This document shows, in pieces, positions 14,892-23,427 of a stretch of DNA of 64,000 nucleotides; the first letter of the stretch is position 1, and the number at the start of each line of letters is the position of its first letter. The stretch spans positions 87,836-151,835 of the forward strand of contig JBGVGI010000054.1 in the NCBI GenBank assembly GCA_045121595.1, in the 5' to 3' direction. Position numbers and translations under genes: made by a program. Source of the stretch: Fumia sp045121595 (GTDB lineage Bacteria; Bacillota; Clostridia; Oscillospirales; Ruminococcaceae). Below the pieces are notes generated by a model that was not told the origin of the DNA, searched no databases, and worked only from the letters and a program-made list of their open reading frames with translations.

Positions 14892-16196
14892 ATGAAAAAT
14901 ATTGTTCTTATCGGGATGCCCGGGTCGGGTAAAAGCACCGTTGGCAGAATAATTGCTCAAAAACTGAATATGACTTTTTTGGACCTTGATACCGAAATCG
15001 AAAGTTATCTTGAGATGAGTATCCCCAATGTTTTTGCAAAAAAAGGCGAGGCTTTTTTCAGGGATGCCGAAACTCATTGTGCAAAGGCACTGGCCAAAAG
15101 AGAAGCTTTGGTTATTGCGACGGGCGGTGGAGTAATTCTCAGACAAGAGAATATGAATGCCTTGTCTGAAAACAGCGTCATCGTTTTTCTCGACAGACCC
15201 TTAAAAGCTATCCTCGGTGAAGATTTATCGGGAAGACCGCTTTTGAAGGATAACACCGAAAGGTTATACAAGCTTTACAACGAACGTATAGATTTATATA
15301 AAAAATACGGAGAGTATAAAATAGAAAGCATAGAATCTCCCGAAACAGTTGCAAAAAACGTTATTGATACAATTAATAAAAATCACTATAAACTTTGTGT
15401 TATAGGTAATCCGATTGCACATACTCTTTCGCCACTAATACAGACAAAACTTGCTCAGTTTCTGGGCCTTTGTTGTGAGTATCTTCCGTATAAAGTGGAG
15501 GACGTTAAAGAGTTTGCAGAATTTTCAAAAAGAGAAAAGTTTGACGGATTTAACGTAACGATTCCACATAAAAAGGATATTATAGGAGTGCTTACAAAGT
15601 GCGATGACTATGCAAAAGCATGTGGTGCGGTTAACACTGTCAAGATAACCGACGGGGTTTTGAAGGGTTATAACACTGATGGGGAAGGGATATATTTTTC
15701 TTTGCTTCAAAACGAGATAAACCCCGAAAACAAAAAGGTTATGGTTATAGGTGCAGGTGGTGCGGCAGTTTCAATTTGCTGTAAGATGCTCTCGGTAAAT
15801 GCATCCGTAACGGTACTTTGCCGTGATACTAAAAAGTTTTCTATGGAGGGCGTAACGGCACTTGAGATGACGCCTGAAAATCTTAAAGTGACGGCAGAAG
15901 TGTCTGATATAATAATAAACGCTACCCCTCTCGGAATGGAGGGAATAGATGAAGATTTCACTGATTTTTCTTTCCTTGATAACACGAATGCTTTCGTTTA
16001 CGACATAGTCTACAAGCCTTTTGAAACAAATCTCGTAAAAGAGAGCAAAAAGCGTGGACTTAAAGCAGAAAACGGACTTTCGATGCTTATAAATCAGGCA
16101 ATTTTTGCTTTTTCGATTTTTACAGACAGACAGTTTGATTTTGAAAAAGCATCCGAATATCTGCAAAAAGAAGTACAAAAAGAAATATACAGATAG
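14892..16196 (+). CDS. aroKE: Bifunctional shikimate kinase / shikimate dehydrogenase
   Basis: One 434-residue frame joins two pathway enzymes. Residues 1-~165 are shikimate kinase: Walker A GMPGSGKST, LDLDTEIE, FFRDAE, ATGGGVI and lid GRPLL. Residues ~170-434 are shikimate dehydrogenase: IGNPIAHTLSP, NVTIPHK with the catalytic Lys, GAVNTV, NTDGEG, the NADP-binding GAGGAAVSI, INATPLGM and a NGLSMLINQA tail. The frame is uninterrupted, and both active sites look intact. It is the last gene of the aro operon. Normally these are separate proteins catalysing steps 5 and 4. Dehydroquinate dehydratase (aroD/aroQ) is not in the window. Confidence 0.93.
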   Translation: MKNIVLIGMPGSGKSTVGRIIAQKLNMTFLDLDTEIESYLEMSIPNVFAKKGEAFFRDAETHCAKALAKREALVIATGGGVILRQENMNALSENSVIVFLDRPLKAILGEDLSGRPLLKDNTERLYKLYNERIDLYKKYGEYKIESIESPETVAKNVIDTINKNHYKLCVIGNPIAHTLSPLIQTKLAQFLGLCCEYLPYKVEDVKEFAEFSKREKFDGFNVTIPHKKDIIGVLTKCDDYAKACGAVNTVKITDGVLKGYNTDGEGIYFSLLQNEINPENKKVMVIGAGGAAVSICCKMLSVNASVTVLCRDTKKFSMEGVTALEMTPENLKVTAEVSDIIINATPLGMEGIDEDFTDFSFLDNTNAFVYDIVYKPFETNLVKESKKRGLKAENGLSMLINQAIFAFSIFTDRQFDFEKASEYLQKEVQKEIYR

Positions 16197-16233
16197 CAAA
16201 AAGCGAGAAGATTTAAATCTTCTCGCTTTTTGC
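16196..16233. terminator. Bidirectional terminator between aroKE and groL
   Basis: A perfect 19-bp inverted repeat (GCAAAAAGCGAGAAGATTT and its complement) with A/T-rich ends lies between the convergent genes. Confidence 0.85.
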
Positions 16234-16265
16234 ATAAGAGTTCTAAACGTAAGAGGTCATTCAGT

Positions 16266-17888
16266 TTAATACATACCGCCTGCGGGCATAGCGGGTGCTG
16301 CAGGAACGTCTTCCTTGATGTCAGCAACCAAAGATTCTGTTGTGAGCACCATAGCGGCAACACTTGCGGCATTCTGCAAAGCGCTTCTTGTAACCTTTGT
16401 GGGGTCTACGATGCCGAATTCGAGCATATCACCGTATTTTTCGTTGTATGCGTCGAAACCGAAGCCAACTTTCTTAGCAGCAAGGATTTTATCGATGATA
16501 ACGGAGCCTTCAAGACCACCGTTTAATGCAATCTGGCGGATAGGTTCTTCCAAAGCCTTCAAAACGATAGTTGCACCTGTTTTTTCGTCACCGTCGAGTG
16601 TGTTTACAAGCTTCTTAACTGCGGGAATTGCATTGATTGGAGCAACGCCACCACCTGCAACGATACCTTCTTCAACAGCGGCTTTTGTAGCGGAAAGTGC
16701 GTCTTCAATGCGCATTTTCTTTTCTTTCATTTCAATTTCAGTAGCAGCACCAACTTTAATAACTGCGACACCACCTGAGAGTTTTGCAAGTCTTTCCTGA
16801 AGTTTTTCTCTGTCGAAATCGGAAGTTGTAGTTGCAATCTGAGAACGGATCTGTGCTACGCGGTTTTTGATTTCTGATTTGTTACCAGCTCCGTCAACGA
16901 TGATGGTGTTTTCTTTCTGAACAACAACCTGACGTGCACGGCCGAGCTGCATAAGAGTAGCTTCTTTAAGGTCAAGTCCGATTTCTTCACTGATAACCTG
17001 ACCGCCTGTGAGGATAGCGATATCCTGAAGCATTTCTTTTCTTCTGTCACCGAAACCGGGAGCTTTTACTGCAACGCAGTTGAAAGTACCGCGGAGTTTG
17101 TTGAGGATAAGTGTTGTGAGAGCTTCACCTTCGATATCTTCAGCGATGATAACGAGTTTTTTACCGCTCTGTACAATCTGTTCAAGCAAGGGGAGAAGAT
17201 CCTGAATGCTTGCGATTTTCTTGTCTGTGATAAGGATGAATGCATCGTCCATTACAGCTTCCATTTTTTCTGTGTCTGTGCACATATAAGGAGAGATGTA
17301 ACCACGGTCAAACTGCATACCTTCAACTACTTCACTGTAAGTTTCAGCAGTTTTGGATTCTTCAATTGTGATAACGCCGTCAGCAGAAACCTTTTCCATT
17401 GCTTCTGCGATAAGGTTTCCTACGAATTCGTTATCGGCAGAAACGGTAGCAACACGTGCGATGTCTTCGCTTCCTTTAACTTTTTTGGAGTTTTTAACGA
17501 TAGCTTTTACTGCTTCGTCAACAGCTTTTTGCATACCTCTTTTAAGTACCATGGGGTTTGCACCTGCTGCAACGTTTTTCATACCTTCGCGAACGAGTGC
17601 CTGAGCAAGTAAGGTAGCGGTTGTTGTACCGTCACCTGCGGCATCGTTTGTTTTTGTTGCAACTTCTTTTACGAGCTGTGCGCCCATATTTTCAAAAGCA
17701 TCTTCAAGTTCGATTTCTTTTGCAATTGTGACACCGTCATTTGTGATGAGGGGCGCACCGAATTTTTTATCTAAAACAACGTTTCTGCCCTTGGGACCCA
17801 AGGTGATTTTAACGGTATCGGCAAGTTTATCGATACCTGTCTGCAAAGCTTTTCTTGCTTCTTCGCCATAAATAATCTGTTTTGCCAT
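16266..17888 (-). CDS. groL: Chaperonin GroEL (60 kDa)
   Basis: GroEL forms the double-ring ATP-driven protein folding chamber. The 540-residue sequence shows the family's N-terminal TLGPKGRNVVLDKKFGAPLITNDGVTIAKEIELED, the nucleotide-binding GDGTTTATLLAQ, the GGGV motif in the middle and a short Gly/Met tail (MPAGGMY). It lies 16 bases after groS on the minus strand, under the CIRCE-controlled promoter. Confidence 0.98.
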   Translation of the reverse strand: MAKQIIYGEEARKALQTGIDKLADTVKITLGPKGRNVVLDKKFGAPLITNDGVTIAKEIELEDAFENMGAQLVKEVATKTNDAAGDGTTTATLLAQALVREGMKNVAAGANPMVLKRGMQKAVDEAVKAIVKNSKKVKGSEDIARVATVSADNEFVGNLIAEAMEKVSADGVITIEESKTAETYSEVVEGMQFDRGYISPYMCTDTEKMEAVMDDAFILITDKKIASIQDLLPLLEQIVQSGKKLVIIAEDIEGEALTTLILNKLRGTFNCVAVKAPGFGDRRKEMLQDIAILTGGQVISEEIGLDLKEATLMQLGRARQVVVQKENTIIVDGAGNKSEIKNRVAQIRSQIATTTSDFDREKLQERLAKLSGGVAVIKVGAATEIEMKEKKMRIEDALSATKAAVEEGIVAGGGVAPINAIPAVKKLVNTLDGDEKTGATIVLKALEEPIRQIALNGGLEGSVIIDKILAAKKVGFGFDAYNEKYGDMLEFGIVDPTKVTRSALQNAASVAAMVLTTESLVADIKEDVPAAPAMPAGGMY

Positions 17889-17904
17889 GGTGTGAATCCT
17901 CCCT

Positions 17905-18189
17905 TTATTCTACTACTGCCAAAACGTCACTCTGGCGGAGGATTGTATATTCCTCACCGTCGAGTTTAACTTCTGTTCCGGCATATTTGCTGATAAGAAC
18001 TTTGTCACCGACTTTAAGCTCCATTTTTACTTCCTTACCGTCAACGATACCGCCGTTTCCGACTGCAACAACTTCTGCAACGGAAGGTTTTTCTTTAGCA
18101 GAACCTGCTAAAATGATACCGCTTTTCGTGGTTTCTTCTGCTTCGACCATTTTGATAACAACACGGTCAGCCAAGGGTTTGATGTTCAT
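17905..18189 (-). CDS. groS: Co-chaperonin GroES
   Basis: GroES caps the GroEL ring. The 94-residue length is standard. Visible motifs are IKPLADRVVIK at the start, the mobile loop region (EETTKSGIILAGSAKEKPS) and VLISKYAGTEVKLDGEEYTILR. It is the first gene of the heat-shock operon, with an aggaggaaa-type ribosome site and the CIRCE operator just upstream. Confidence 0.98.
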   Translation of the reverse strand: MNIKPLADRVVIKMVEAEETTKSGIILAGSAKEKPSVAEVVAVGNGGIVDGKEVKMELKVGDKVLISKYAGTEVKLDGEEYTILRQSDVLAVVE

Positions 18190-18234
18190 AAGATTTCCTC
18201 CTTAATGTATGAGAATAAATAATTGTCATTTTGG

Positions 18235-18261
18235 TTAGCACTCTAAACCTATGAGTGCTAA
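18235..18261 (-). promoter_or_regulatory. CIRCE operator (HrcA site)
   Basis: Exact consensus TTAGCACTC (18235-18243), nine spacer bases, GAGTGCTAA (18253-18261). It lies between the groES promoter and its start and indicates repression by HrcA, whose gene is not in the window. Confidence 0.98.
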
Positions 18262-18269
18262 CAGTATAT

Positions 18270-18298
18270 ATTGTACACCTTTTTTTATTAAAAAGCAA
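18270..18298 (-). promoter_or_regulatory. groES-groEL promoter
   Basis: On the minus strand TTGCTT (18298-18293), 17 bases, TACAAT (18275-18270), directly upstream of CIRCE so that bound HrcA would cover the start point. Confidence 0.8.
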
Positions 18299-18409
18299 TG
18301 TTTTAATTGTTAATATTTTGTTTTTTGTAGAATATTATAAAAATCTTTGTGCATTAGGCTTACCTTTATGCAAAAAGGCAGATAATTTAATTTTTTTTAC
18401 ATTTTTTTA

Positions 18410-18438
18410 TTGCGGTCAGGAGTATTTTGCGATATAAT
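18410..18438 (+). promoter_or_regulatory. Promoter of degV-ilvE
   Basis: TTGCGG (18410-18415), 17 bases, TATAAT (18433-18438), about 45 bases ahead of the DegV start. Confidence 0.75.
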
Positions 18439-18481
18439 ATATATGTTAATGACTAACCTTTCTATGAAAAGAGGTATTATA

Positions 18482-19363
18482 ATGGCTTCAAGAAATTATA
18501 TTATTTCCACTGAGACTACCTGCGATATGCCGATGGAGTATTATCAGAAGAATGGTGTTCACTATCTTGGACTTACTTATACGATAAACGATAAAGATTA
18601 TAATTCCGCTTTGGATGACGGTATTTCCTCTGCTGATTTTTATAAGATGTTAAGAGCTGGTGCCGAGTCAAAAACAGCTCAGGTTTCTCCTGATGCGGCA
18701 ACCATAGCTTTTGAAGAACTTGTAAAAGAAGGTTACGACGTTTTGCATTTGTCATTTTCTTCTGCGTTAAGCGGAACTTATCAGAGTTGTAAAATCGCTG
18801 CAAACGACGTTATGGAGCGTTATCCCGATGCAAAAATCGTTGTTGTTGATTCTCTTGCTGCATCAATGGGGCAGGGGCTTATGCTCAATTATGCTCTTGC
18901 TTTGAAAAACTCCGGCAAAAGCATTGATGAAGTTGTGGATATTATCGAAAAGGAAAAACTTAATTTCTGTCATAATTTCACTGTTGACGATTTGCATTTT
19001 CTAAGCCGTGGCGGACGTATTTCCAAAATGACTGCGATTATGGGTACGGCACTTGGTATCAAGCCTTTACTTCACGTTGACGATGAGGGAAGACTTATAA
19101 ACGTAGGCAAGGTAAGGGGAAGAAAACAGTCTCTTAACTGGCTTGTTGATAAAATGGCTGAACGTGTCGGCGACAAGAAAAACGATGTTGTTTACATTTC
19201 TCATGCTGACGTGAAAGAAGATGCGGAATACGTAGCTGAGCTTGTCAGAAAGCGTTTTGGAATAAAGGATATCGTTATCGGTGATATCGGACCTGTCATC
19301 GGTTCTCATTCAGGCCCCGGTACGGTAGCGCTCTTCTTTATCGGTGAAACAAGAAAAATTTAA
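18482..19363 (+). CDS. DegV family (fatty-acid-binding) protein
   Basis: This 293-residue protein has the DegV signature: STETTCDMP near the start, a phosphate/fatty-acid-contact region SFSSALSGTYQS, VVVDSLAASMGQG, and VDDLHFLSRGGRISKMTAIMGTALGIKPLL. Family members bind fatty acids, and some (FakB) deliver them to fatty acid kinase FakA. No fakA is nearby, so a FakB role is only possible. The ATG at 18482 is seven bases after aaaagagg; upstream in-frame starts (18410, 18464) lie in the promoter or overlap the site. ilvE follows after 20 bases. Confidence 0.88.
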   Translation: MASRNYIISTETTCDMPMEYYQKNGVHYLGLTYTINDKDYNSALDDGISSADFYKMLRAGAESKTAQVSPDAATIAFEELVKEGYDVLHLSFSSALSGTYQSCKIAANDVMERYPDAKIVVVDSLAASMGQGLMLNYALALKNSGKSIDEVVDIIEKEKLNFCHNFTVDDLHFLSRGGRISKMTAIMGTALGIKPLLHVDDEGRLINVGKVRGRKQSLNWLVDKMAERVGDKKNDVVYISHADVKEDAEYVAELVRKRFGIKDIVIGDIGPVIGSHSGPGTVALFFIGETRKI

Positions 19364-19383
19364 TTGGGATAGAGGTAATGAAA

Positions 19384-20448
19384 ATGAATGAAATTAAAAT
19401 CATCAGAAGCGAGAATTTAAAGCAGAAGCCTGATGAAAACACACTTGTTTTTGGTAAGTATTTTACCGACCACATGTTTGTGATGGACTGGAACAAGGAA
19501 AAGGGTTGGCACGATGCAAAAATCGTTCCTTACGGACCGCTTGAACTTTCTCCCGCCTGCACTTGTCTTCATTACGGTCAGGAAACTTTTGAAGGTATGA
19601 AGGCATACAGAAATTCCGACGGTGAAATATATCTTTTCAGACCGATGGAAAACTTCAAACGTCTTAACGCTTCCAACGACCGTCTGTGTATTCCTCATAT
19701 CGATGAGGAGTTTGCTTTGAAAGCACTTAAAGAACTCATTGAAATCGACAAAGAATGGGTGCCTCATAAAGATGGAACGTCACTTTATATCCGTCCTTTT
19801 GTAATTGGTACAGAGCCTTCTCTCGGTGCACATTCTTCTTCGGAATATAAGTTTATGATTATAATGTGCCCCGTAGGAGCATATTACGCAACGGGTCTTA
19901 ATCCTGTTAATATCTTCGTTGAAAACGAATACGTACGTGCAGTACGCGGTGGTACAGGCTTTGCAAAAACAGGCGGAAACTATGCGGCATCTCTTAAAGC
20001 TCAGGACGTTGCAGCAGAAGAAGGCTTCTCTCAGGTTTTGTGGCTTGACGGTGTTGAAAGAAAATACATCGAAGAAGTTGGCGCTATGAACGTTTTCTTC
20101 GTACTTAAAAACGAAGTTGTAACTCCTGCTTTGCAGGGCAGTATTCTTCCCGGTATTACAAGAAAATCTGTAATTGAGCTTCTTAAGAGCTGGGGATACA
20201 ACGTAAATGAAAGAAGAATTTCCATCGACGAGCTTGTCGAGGCTTATAACAAGGGTGAATTTACCGAAATGTTCGGAAGCGGTACTGCAGCCGTAATTTC
20301 TCCCGTAGGACTTTTAAGATACAAGGATACCGATATGAAACTTTCCGATGGAAAAATCGGTGAGCTTTCCCAGAAGCTTTATGATGAGCTTACAGGTATT
20401 CAGTGGGGCAAACGTCCTGATCCGTTTAACTGGACCGAAAAAGCTTAA
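19384..20448 (+). CDS. ilvE: Branched-chain amino acid aminotransferase
   Basis: This PLP enzyme makes valine, leucine and isoleucine from their 2-oxo acids. The 354-residue length and motifs (YGQETFEGMKAYR, RPMENFKRLNAS, LYIRPF, GGTGFAKTGGNYAASL with the PLP-binding Lys nearby, EVGAMNVFFV, GSILPGITRKSVIEL and FGSGTAAVISPVG) fit the fold-type IV family, as in the eukaryote-like/BcaT group. I prefer the ATG at 19384, eight bases after agagg; an ATG at 19378 is too near the site. It probably shares a transcript with degV, and a terminator follows. Confidence 0.95.
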   Translation: MNEIKIIRSENLKQKPDENTLVFGKYFTDHMFVMDWNKEKGWHDAKIVPYGPLELSPACTCLHYGQETFEGMKAYRNSDGEIYLFRPMENFKRLNASNDRLCIPHIDEEFALKALKELIEIDKEWVPHKDGTSLYIRPFVIGTEPSLGAHSSSEYKFMIIMCPVGAYYATGLNPVNIFVENEYVRAVRGGTGFAKTGGNYAASLKAQDVAAEEGFSQVLWLDGVERKYIEEVGAMNVFFVLKNEVVTPALQGSILPGITRKSVIELLKSWGYNVNERRISIDELVEAYNKGEFTEMFGSGTAAVISPVGLLRYKDTDMKLSDGKIGELSQKLYDELTGIQWGKRPDPFNWTEKA

Positions 20449-20458
20449 TAGATTTTTA

Positions 20459-20490
20459 AGAATGTGGGTTTTTACCCGCATTCTTTTTTG
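20459..20490 (+). terminator. Intrinsic terminator after ilvE
   Basis: Stem AGAATGTGGGT / ACCCGCATTCT (one G-T or mismatch) with a T loop, then TTTTTT. Confidence 0.85.
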
Positions 20491-20654
20491 ATTTAATTTG
20501 TTAAAAGAATAAAGTATTTAACACAACTTGCTTTGTTTATTCATAAAAAAGTCATATTTACTGTTAAAAAATTTGTTACAATTAAAATACCTTTATTTTA
20601 CAAATAAGCACTAACCAACTCAACAATCGACACAGAAAGGCTAAAGGTAAAATT

Positions 20655-21848
20655 ATGAACGGAATAAGCAAATCAGATTTGAAAAGGCGAAATCGTAAAC
20701 AACTATTAAGAATTTTACAGATAGAGGGACCAACATCCCGTGTTGATCTCGCTGAAAAAATGGGTATCACAAAAGGTGCCATCACCATTCTTGCAAAAGA
20801 AATGCTTGATGAAGGCGTTCTTTATGAAAAAGGCGACCAGCCCGTTAAAGGCGCAAAAGTTTCCCGAGGAAGGAAAAAGATACTCCTTGATATTAATGCT
20901 ACCTGCAAAATGGGAATGGGTCTTGTTGTTGACAGGGGTTTTATTCATCTTGGACTTGCCACTTTGAGGGGTGGCACGGTTGAGAAGCATATCATTCCGA
21001 TAGAAGCAGAAGATAATGCCGGAGATATTATCTCCAAAATAGAAAGTATTTACGCAGATATTGTCTATAAAAATGATTTGAAACCTGATACCGTTGTAGG
21101 AATGGGTGTCAGTATTTCCCGCGAATATTATTCAATGTTTGGTATTACCGAAGGTGATGATACCGACTTTTCAAAAATAGAGGAAAAATTAAGCGCCTTT
21201 ATAGGGGTTCCGCTTACGTTTGGCTCTCTTATGGAAGGAATCGTTACTGTCTGGCTCGATTCTCCCAATGAAGAAAAACGCAGTAATAACGTTGTTGCGT
21301 TGAGGTTCACCGGTGGGTTTGACAGTGCAGTTTGTATCGGTAACAAGCTTTACAAGGGAACCCGCGGTAGAGGTATGGACCTTTCTGAATACAAGGTGGA
21401 GCTCTGGGGCAAGAATGATTATATCAAAAAAATATTTTCATGGGAAACGGTAGGAGTTCATTTCAAAGAGGTTTTTTCTGAAGAAAATACTCCCGTTATC
21501 TGGAAGGAAAGTGGTGGAAGCTTCCAGAACGTCTGTGAAATTTTAAAGAGGAATGATTATATTCCTCAGGACGAAAAGCTTATAAATATGCTTGATGATA
21601 TCGCAAAGGGATATTTAAGACTTATAAGTGATATTAAGGTTTTCCTTGACCCCGACGTAGTTATTCTTTTCGGTGAAAAGGAAAAGGGAAGCACTATTGA
21701 CGAGTATATCCTCAAAAAAGTGCTTGGAGCTTTTAATACCGATGACGAAGAGTTTGTTGTAAAAAGTTCTTTTGACAGGTCGAATGCATTTATCCCGACT
21801 ACCGCACTTGCTATTCGTGAATTTTTTATTAACAAAGGCGGATTTTAA
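20655..21848 (+). CDS. ROK-like transcriptional regulator without kinase signatures
   Basis: The 397-residue protein starts with a winged helix-turn-helix (residues ~10-75: LKRRNRKQLLRILQIEGPTS, then VDLAEKMGITKGAITILAKEM). The rest follows the ROK/XylR-NagC fold. The sugar-kinase features are eroded: there is no clear DxGxT phosphate loop (MGLVVDRGFIH instead) and no Cys-rich zinc motif. It is therefore more likely a DNA-binding sensor than an enzyme. The effector is unknown. It sits alone between ilvE and the ATP synthase operon; a candidate -10 (TACAAT, 20577-20582) has no convincing -35. Confidence 0.75.
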   Translation: MNGISKSDLKRRNRKQLLRILQIEGPTSRVDLAEKMGITKGAITILAKEMLDEGVLYEKGDQPVKGAKVSRGRKKILLDINATCKMGMGLVVDRGFIHLGLATLRGGTVEKHIIPIEAEDNAGDIISKIESIYADIVYKNDLKPDTVVGMGVSISREYYSMFGITEGDDTDFSKIEEKLSAFIGVPLTFGSLMEGIVTVWLDSPNEEKRSNNVVALRFTGGFDSAVCIGNKLYKGTRGRGMDLSEYKVELWGKNDYIKKIFSWETVGVHFKEVFSEENTPVIWKESGGSFQNVCEILKRNDYIPQDEKLINMLDDIAKGYLRLISDIKVFLDPDVVILFGEKEKGSTIDEYILKKVLGAFNTDDEEFVVKSSFDRSNAFIPTTALAIREFFINKGGF

Positions 21849-21876
21849 TTACTTTTTTCTGACTTTATGGTATAAT
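21849..21876 (+). promoter_or_regulatory. Possible promoter of the PII-like/ATP synthase operon
   Basis: TATAAT (21871-21876) preceded by TG two bases earlier; the -35 (TTACTT, 16-bp spacer) is poor. It lies just before a terminator hairpin, so if it is used the transcript must read through that hairpin. Confidence 0.4.
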
Positions 21877-21887
21877 TTAAATATTGA

Positions 21888-21920
21888 AAGGCGGATGCTT
21901 TTTGGTGTCCGCCTTTTTTT
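21888..21920 (+). terminator. Terminator between the ROK gene and the atp operon
   Basis: Stem AAGGCGGA / TCCGCCTT with a 12-nt loop and a run of T, ending only a few bases before the ribosome site of the next gene. It may simply end the ROK transcript or act as an attenuator. Confidence 0.7.
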
Positions 21921-21935
21921 ATTAAGGAGGACAAT

Positions 21936-22286
21936 ATGAGACTTTTGGTTTTTATACTCAACAATACGGATAAACTTGAAGAACTGATGGTAGAGCTTTC
22001 CGAAGCGGGCATCCGCGGTGCTACTGTTATTGAGTCTTCGGGAATGGCACAAGTACTCACACACTCAAAAGAGGATGACCCTCTTATCGGATATCTTCGT
22101 TCTATTATGGATCCTTCCAAGGAAACGAACAAAACCATTTTGTTTGTTGCAGAGGATGAAGATATCATTACGATAAGAAAAGTGATAAACGAAGTTATCG
22201 GGGATTTATCACAGCCTCAGAGCGGCATTATCTTTACTGTACCCGTTGATTTTACCGACGGAATAAAAAAGGAGCCCAAGTCCTGA
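21936..22286 (+). CDS. PII-like small protein of unknown function
   Basis: This 116-residue soluble protein shows two beta-alpha-beta halves (MRLLVFILNNTDKLEELMVELSEAGIRG… and KTILFVAEDEDIITIRKVINEVIG…), the pattern of PII and other ferredoxin-like sensor proteins. The PII uridylylation Tyr and full T-loop signature are not seen. A strong site, aaggagg, precedes it. It is 16 bases ahead of the first ATP synthase gene and likely part of that transcript. A role in sensing energy state would be a guess. Confidence 0.55.
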   Translation: MRLLVFILNNTDKLEELMVELSEAGIRGATVIESSGMAQVLTHSKEDDPLIGYLRSIMDPSKETNKTILFVAEDEDIITIRKVINEVIGDLSQPQSGIIFTVPVDFTDGIKKEPKS

Positions 22287-22302
22287 TTCAGGAGGAATTC
22301 CG

Positions 22303-22662
22303 ATGAAAGAATGTCTTAAAGAGGTAAAAATCGTAGCAGTGGCGGCAGTTGTGCTTGATGCTCTTTTTATCATTGTTTCTGCAATTTTTTTCAAGATTGA
22401 TTTCAAAGTATTTTTGGGATTGATTATCGGTACGATTTATGCTATACTTAACCATATAGCTTTGTGGTATACTATAAAAGGGCTTTCGGGCAAAACAAGG
22501 GTTAAGCTTTCCTACGGAATAAGCTATTTTATTCGCTTTATTGTAGCGGGTATATGCCTTGTTATCGGATTTTTATATTTAAATCCGTTTGCGGTAGTTG
22601 TGCCGATGTTAGCTCCCAAAGCTGGATATTATTTTATGGCTTTTACAGGTAAGGATATTTAA
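22303..22662 (+). CDS. atpI: ATP synthase subunit I (AtpI-like)
   Basis: This 119-residue protein with about four hydrophobic segments lies directly before atpB, the position and size of AtpI, which helps assemble the c-ring. Sequence conservation in this family is low, so the call rests mainly on topology and place. It has an aggagg-like site and is 18 bases from atpB. Confidence 0.75.
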   Translation: MKECLKEVKIVAVAAVVLDALFIIVSAIFFKIDFKVFLGLIIGTIYAILNHIALWYTIKGLSGKTRVKLSYGISYFIRFIVAGICLVIGFLYLNPFAVVVPMLAPKAGYYFMAFTGKDI

Positions 22663-22680
22663 TACAGGAGGTGCAGATAA

Positions 22681-23385
22681 GTGGAAGGACCAAAGATACT
22701 TTTCACCATTCCTATTTTTGGCGGAATAAACTTTGATGAAACGATGCTTAACGCTTCGCTTATTACGATTGCGATTTTTATTCTGTGTCTTGTTCTTACT
22801 CATAAAATGGAGAAGATACCAAAGAAAAAAACTCAGATTATCGCAGAAAAGCTCGTTATGGTGGTTGACGATCTCGTTGAAAGCACGATGGGTAAAAATT
22901 GTATGGCGTTTTCACCGTATATTATGGCGCTGTTTGCATCATCACTTTTCGGTAGCCTTATCTCGCTTATCGGGTTAAGATCAACTACGATGGATATAAA
23001 CACCACGGGTGCGTGGTCGCTTATGACCGCATTCTTTATTCATTATATGGGATTTAAGTCAAGCGGATTTAAAGGTTATCTTAAAACTTTTGCAGAACCT
23101 GTTCCGTTTTTGCTCCCCATCAACCTTATCGGTATTGTATCAACACCGCTCGGAATGGCGCTTCGTCACTTCGGTAACATCGTCGGCGGTTCAATTATTA
23201 TGACACTTTTATATACGGGTCTTGCAACGTTCAGTTCAATGTTACGTCTTCCCGTGCCGATTTTACAGGTAGGTTTACCCGCGGTACTTTCACTCTACTT
23301 TGATTTGTTCAGTGGATTTATGCAGGCCTTTATCTTCTGTATGCTTACTATGGTTTACGTGAGCAACAATGCTCCCGAAGAATAA
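22681..23385 (+). CDS. atpB: ATP synthase F0 subunit a
   Basis: Subunit a forms the ion half-channels beside the c-ring. The 234-residue protein has several membrane helices and the conserved Arg-containing helix (STPLGMALRHFGNIVGG), followed by a PVPILQVGLPAVLSLYFDLFSGFMQAFIFCML end typical of the family. The start is GTG, seven bases after aggaggtg. Confidence 0.93.
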   Translation: MEGPKILFTIPIFGGINFDETMLNASLITIAIFILCLVLTHKMEKIPKKKTQIIAEKLVMVVDDLVESTMGKNCMAFSPYIMALFASSLFGSLISLIGLRSTTMDINTTGAWSLMTAFFIHYMGFKSSGFKGYLKTFAEPVPFLLPINLIGIVSTPLGMALRHFGNIVGGSIIMTLLYTGLATFSSMLRLPVPILQVGLPAVLSLYFDLFSGFMQAFIFCMLTMVYVSNNAPEE

Positions 23386-23427
23386 TTTGTATTTAAACCC
23401 TCAGGGTTAAAAGAAAGGAAGAAATAT

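Noticed and set aside
18255..18437. 60-codon frame upstream of degV
   Set aside because: It spans the groES promoter region and the degV promoter, is AT-rich and has no ribosome site.
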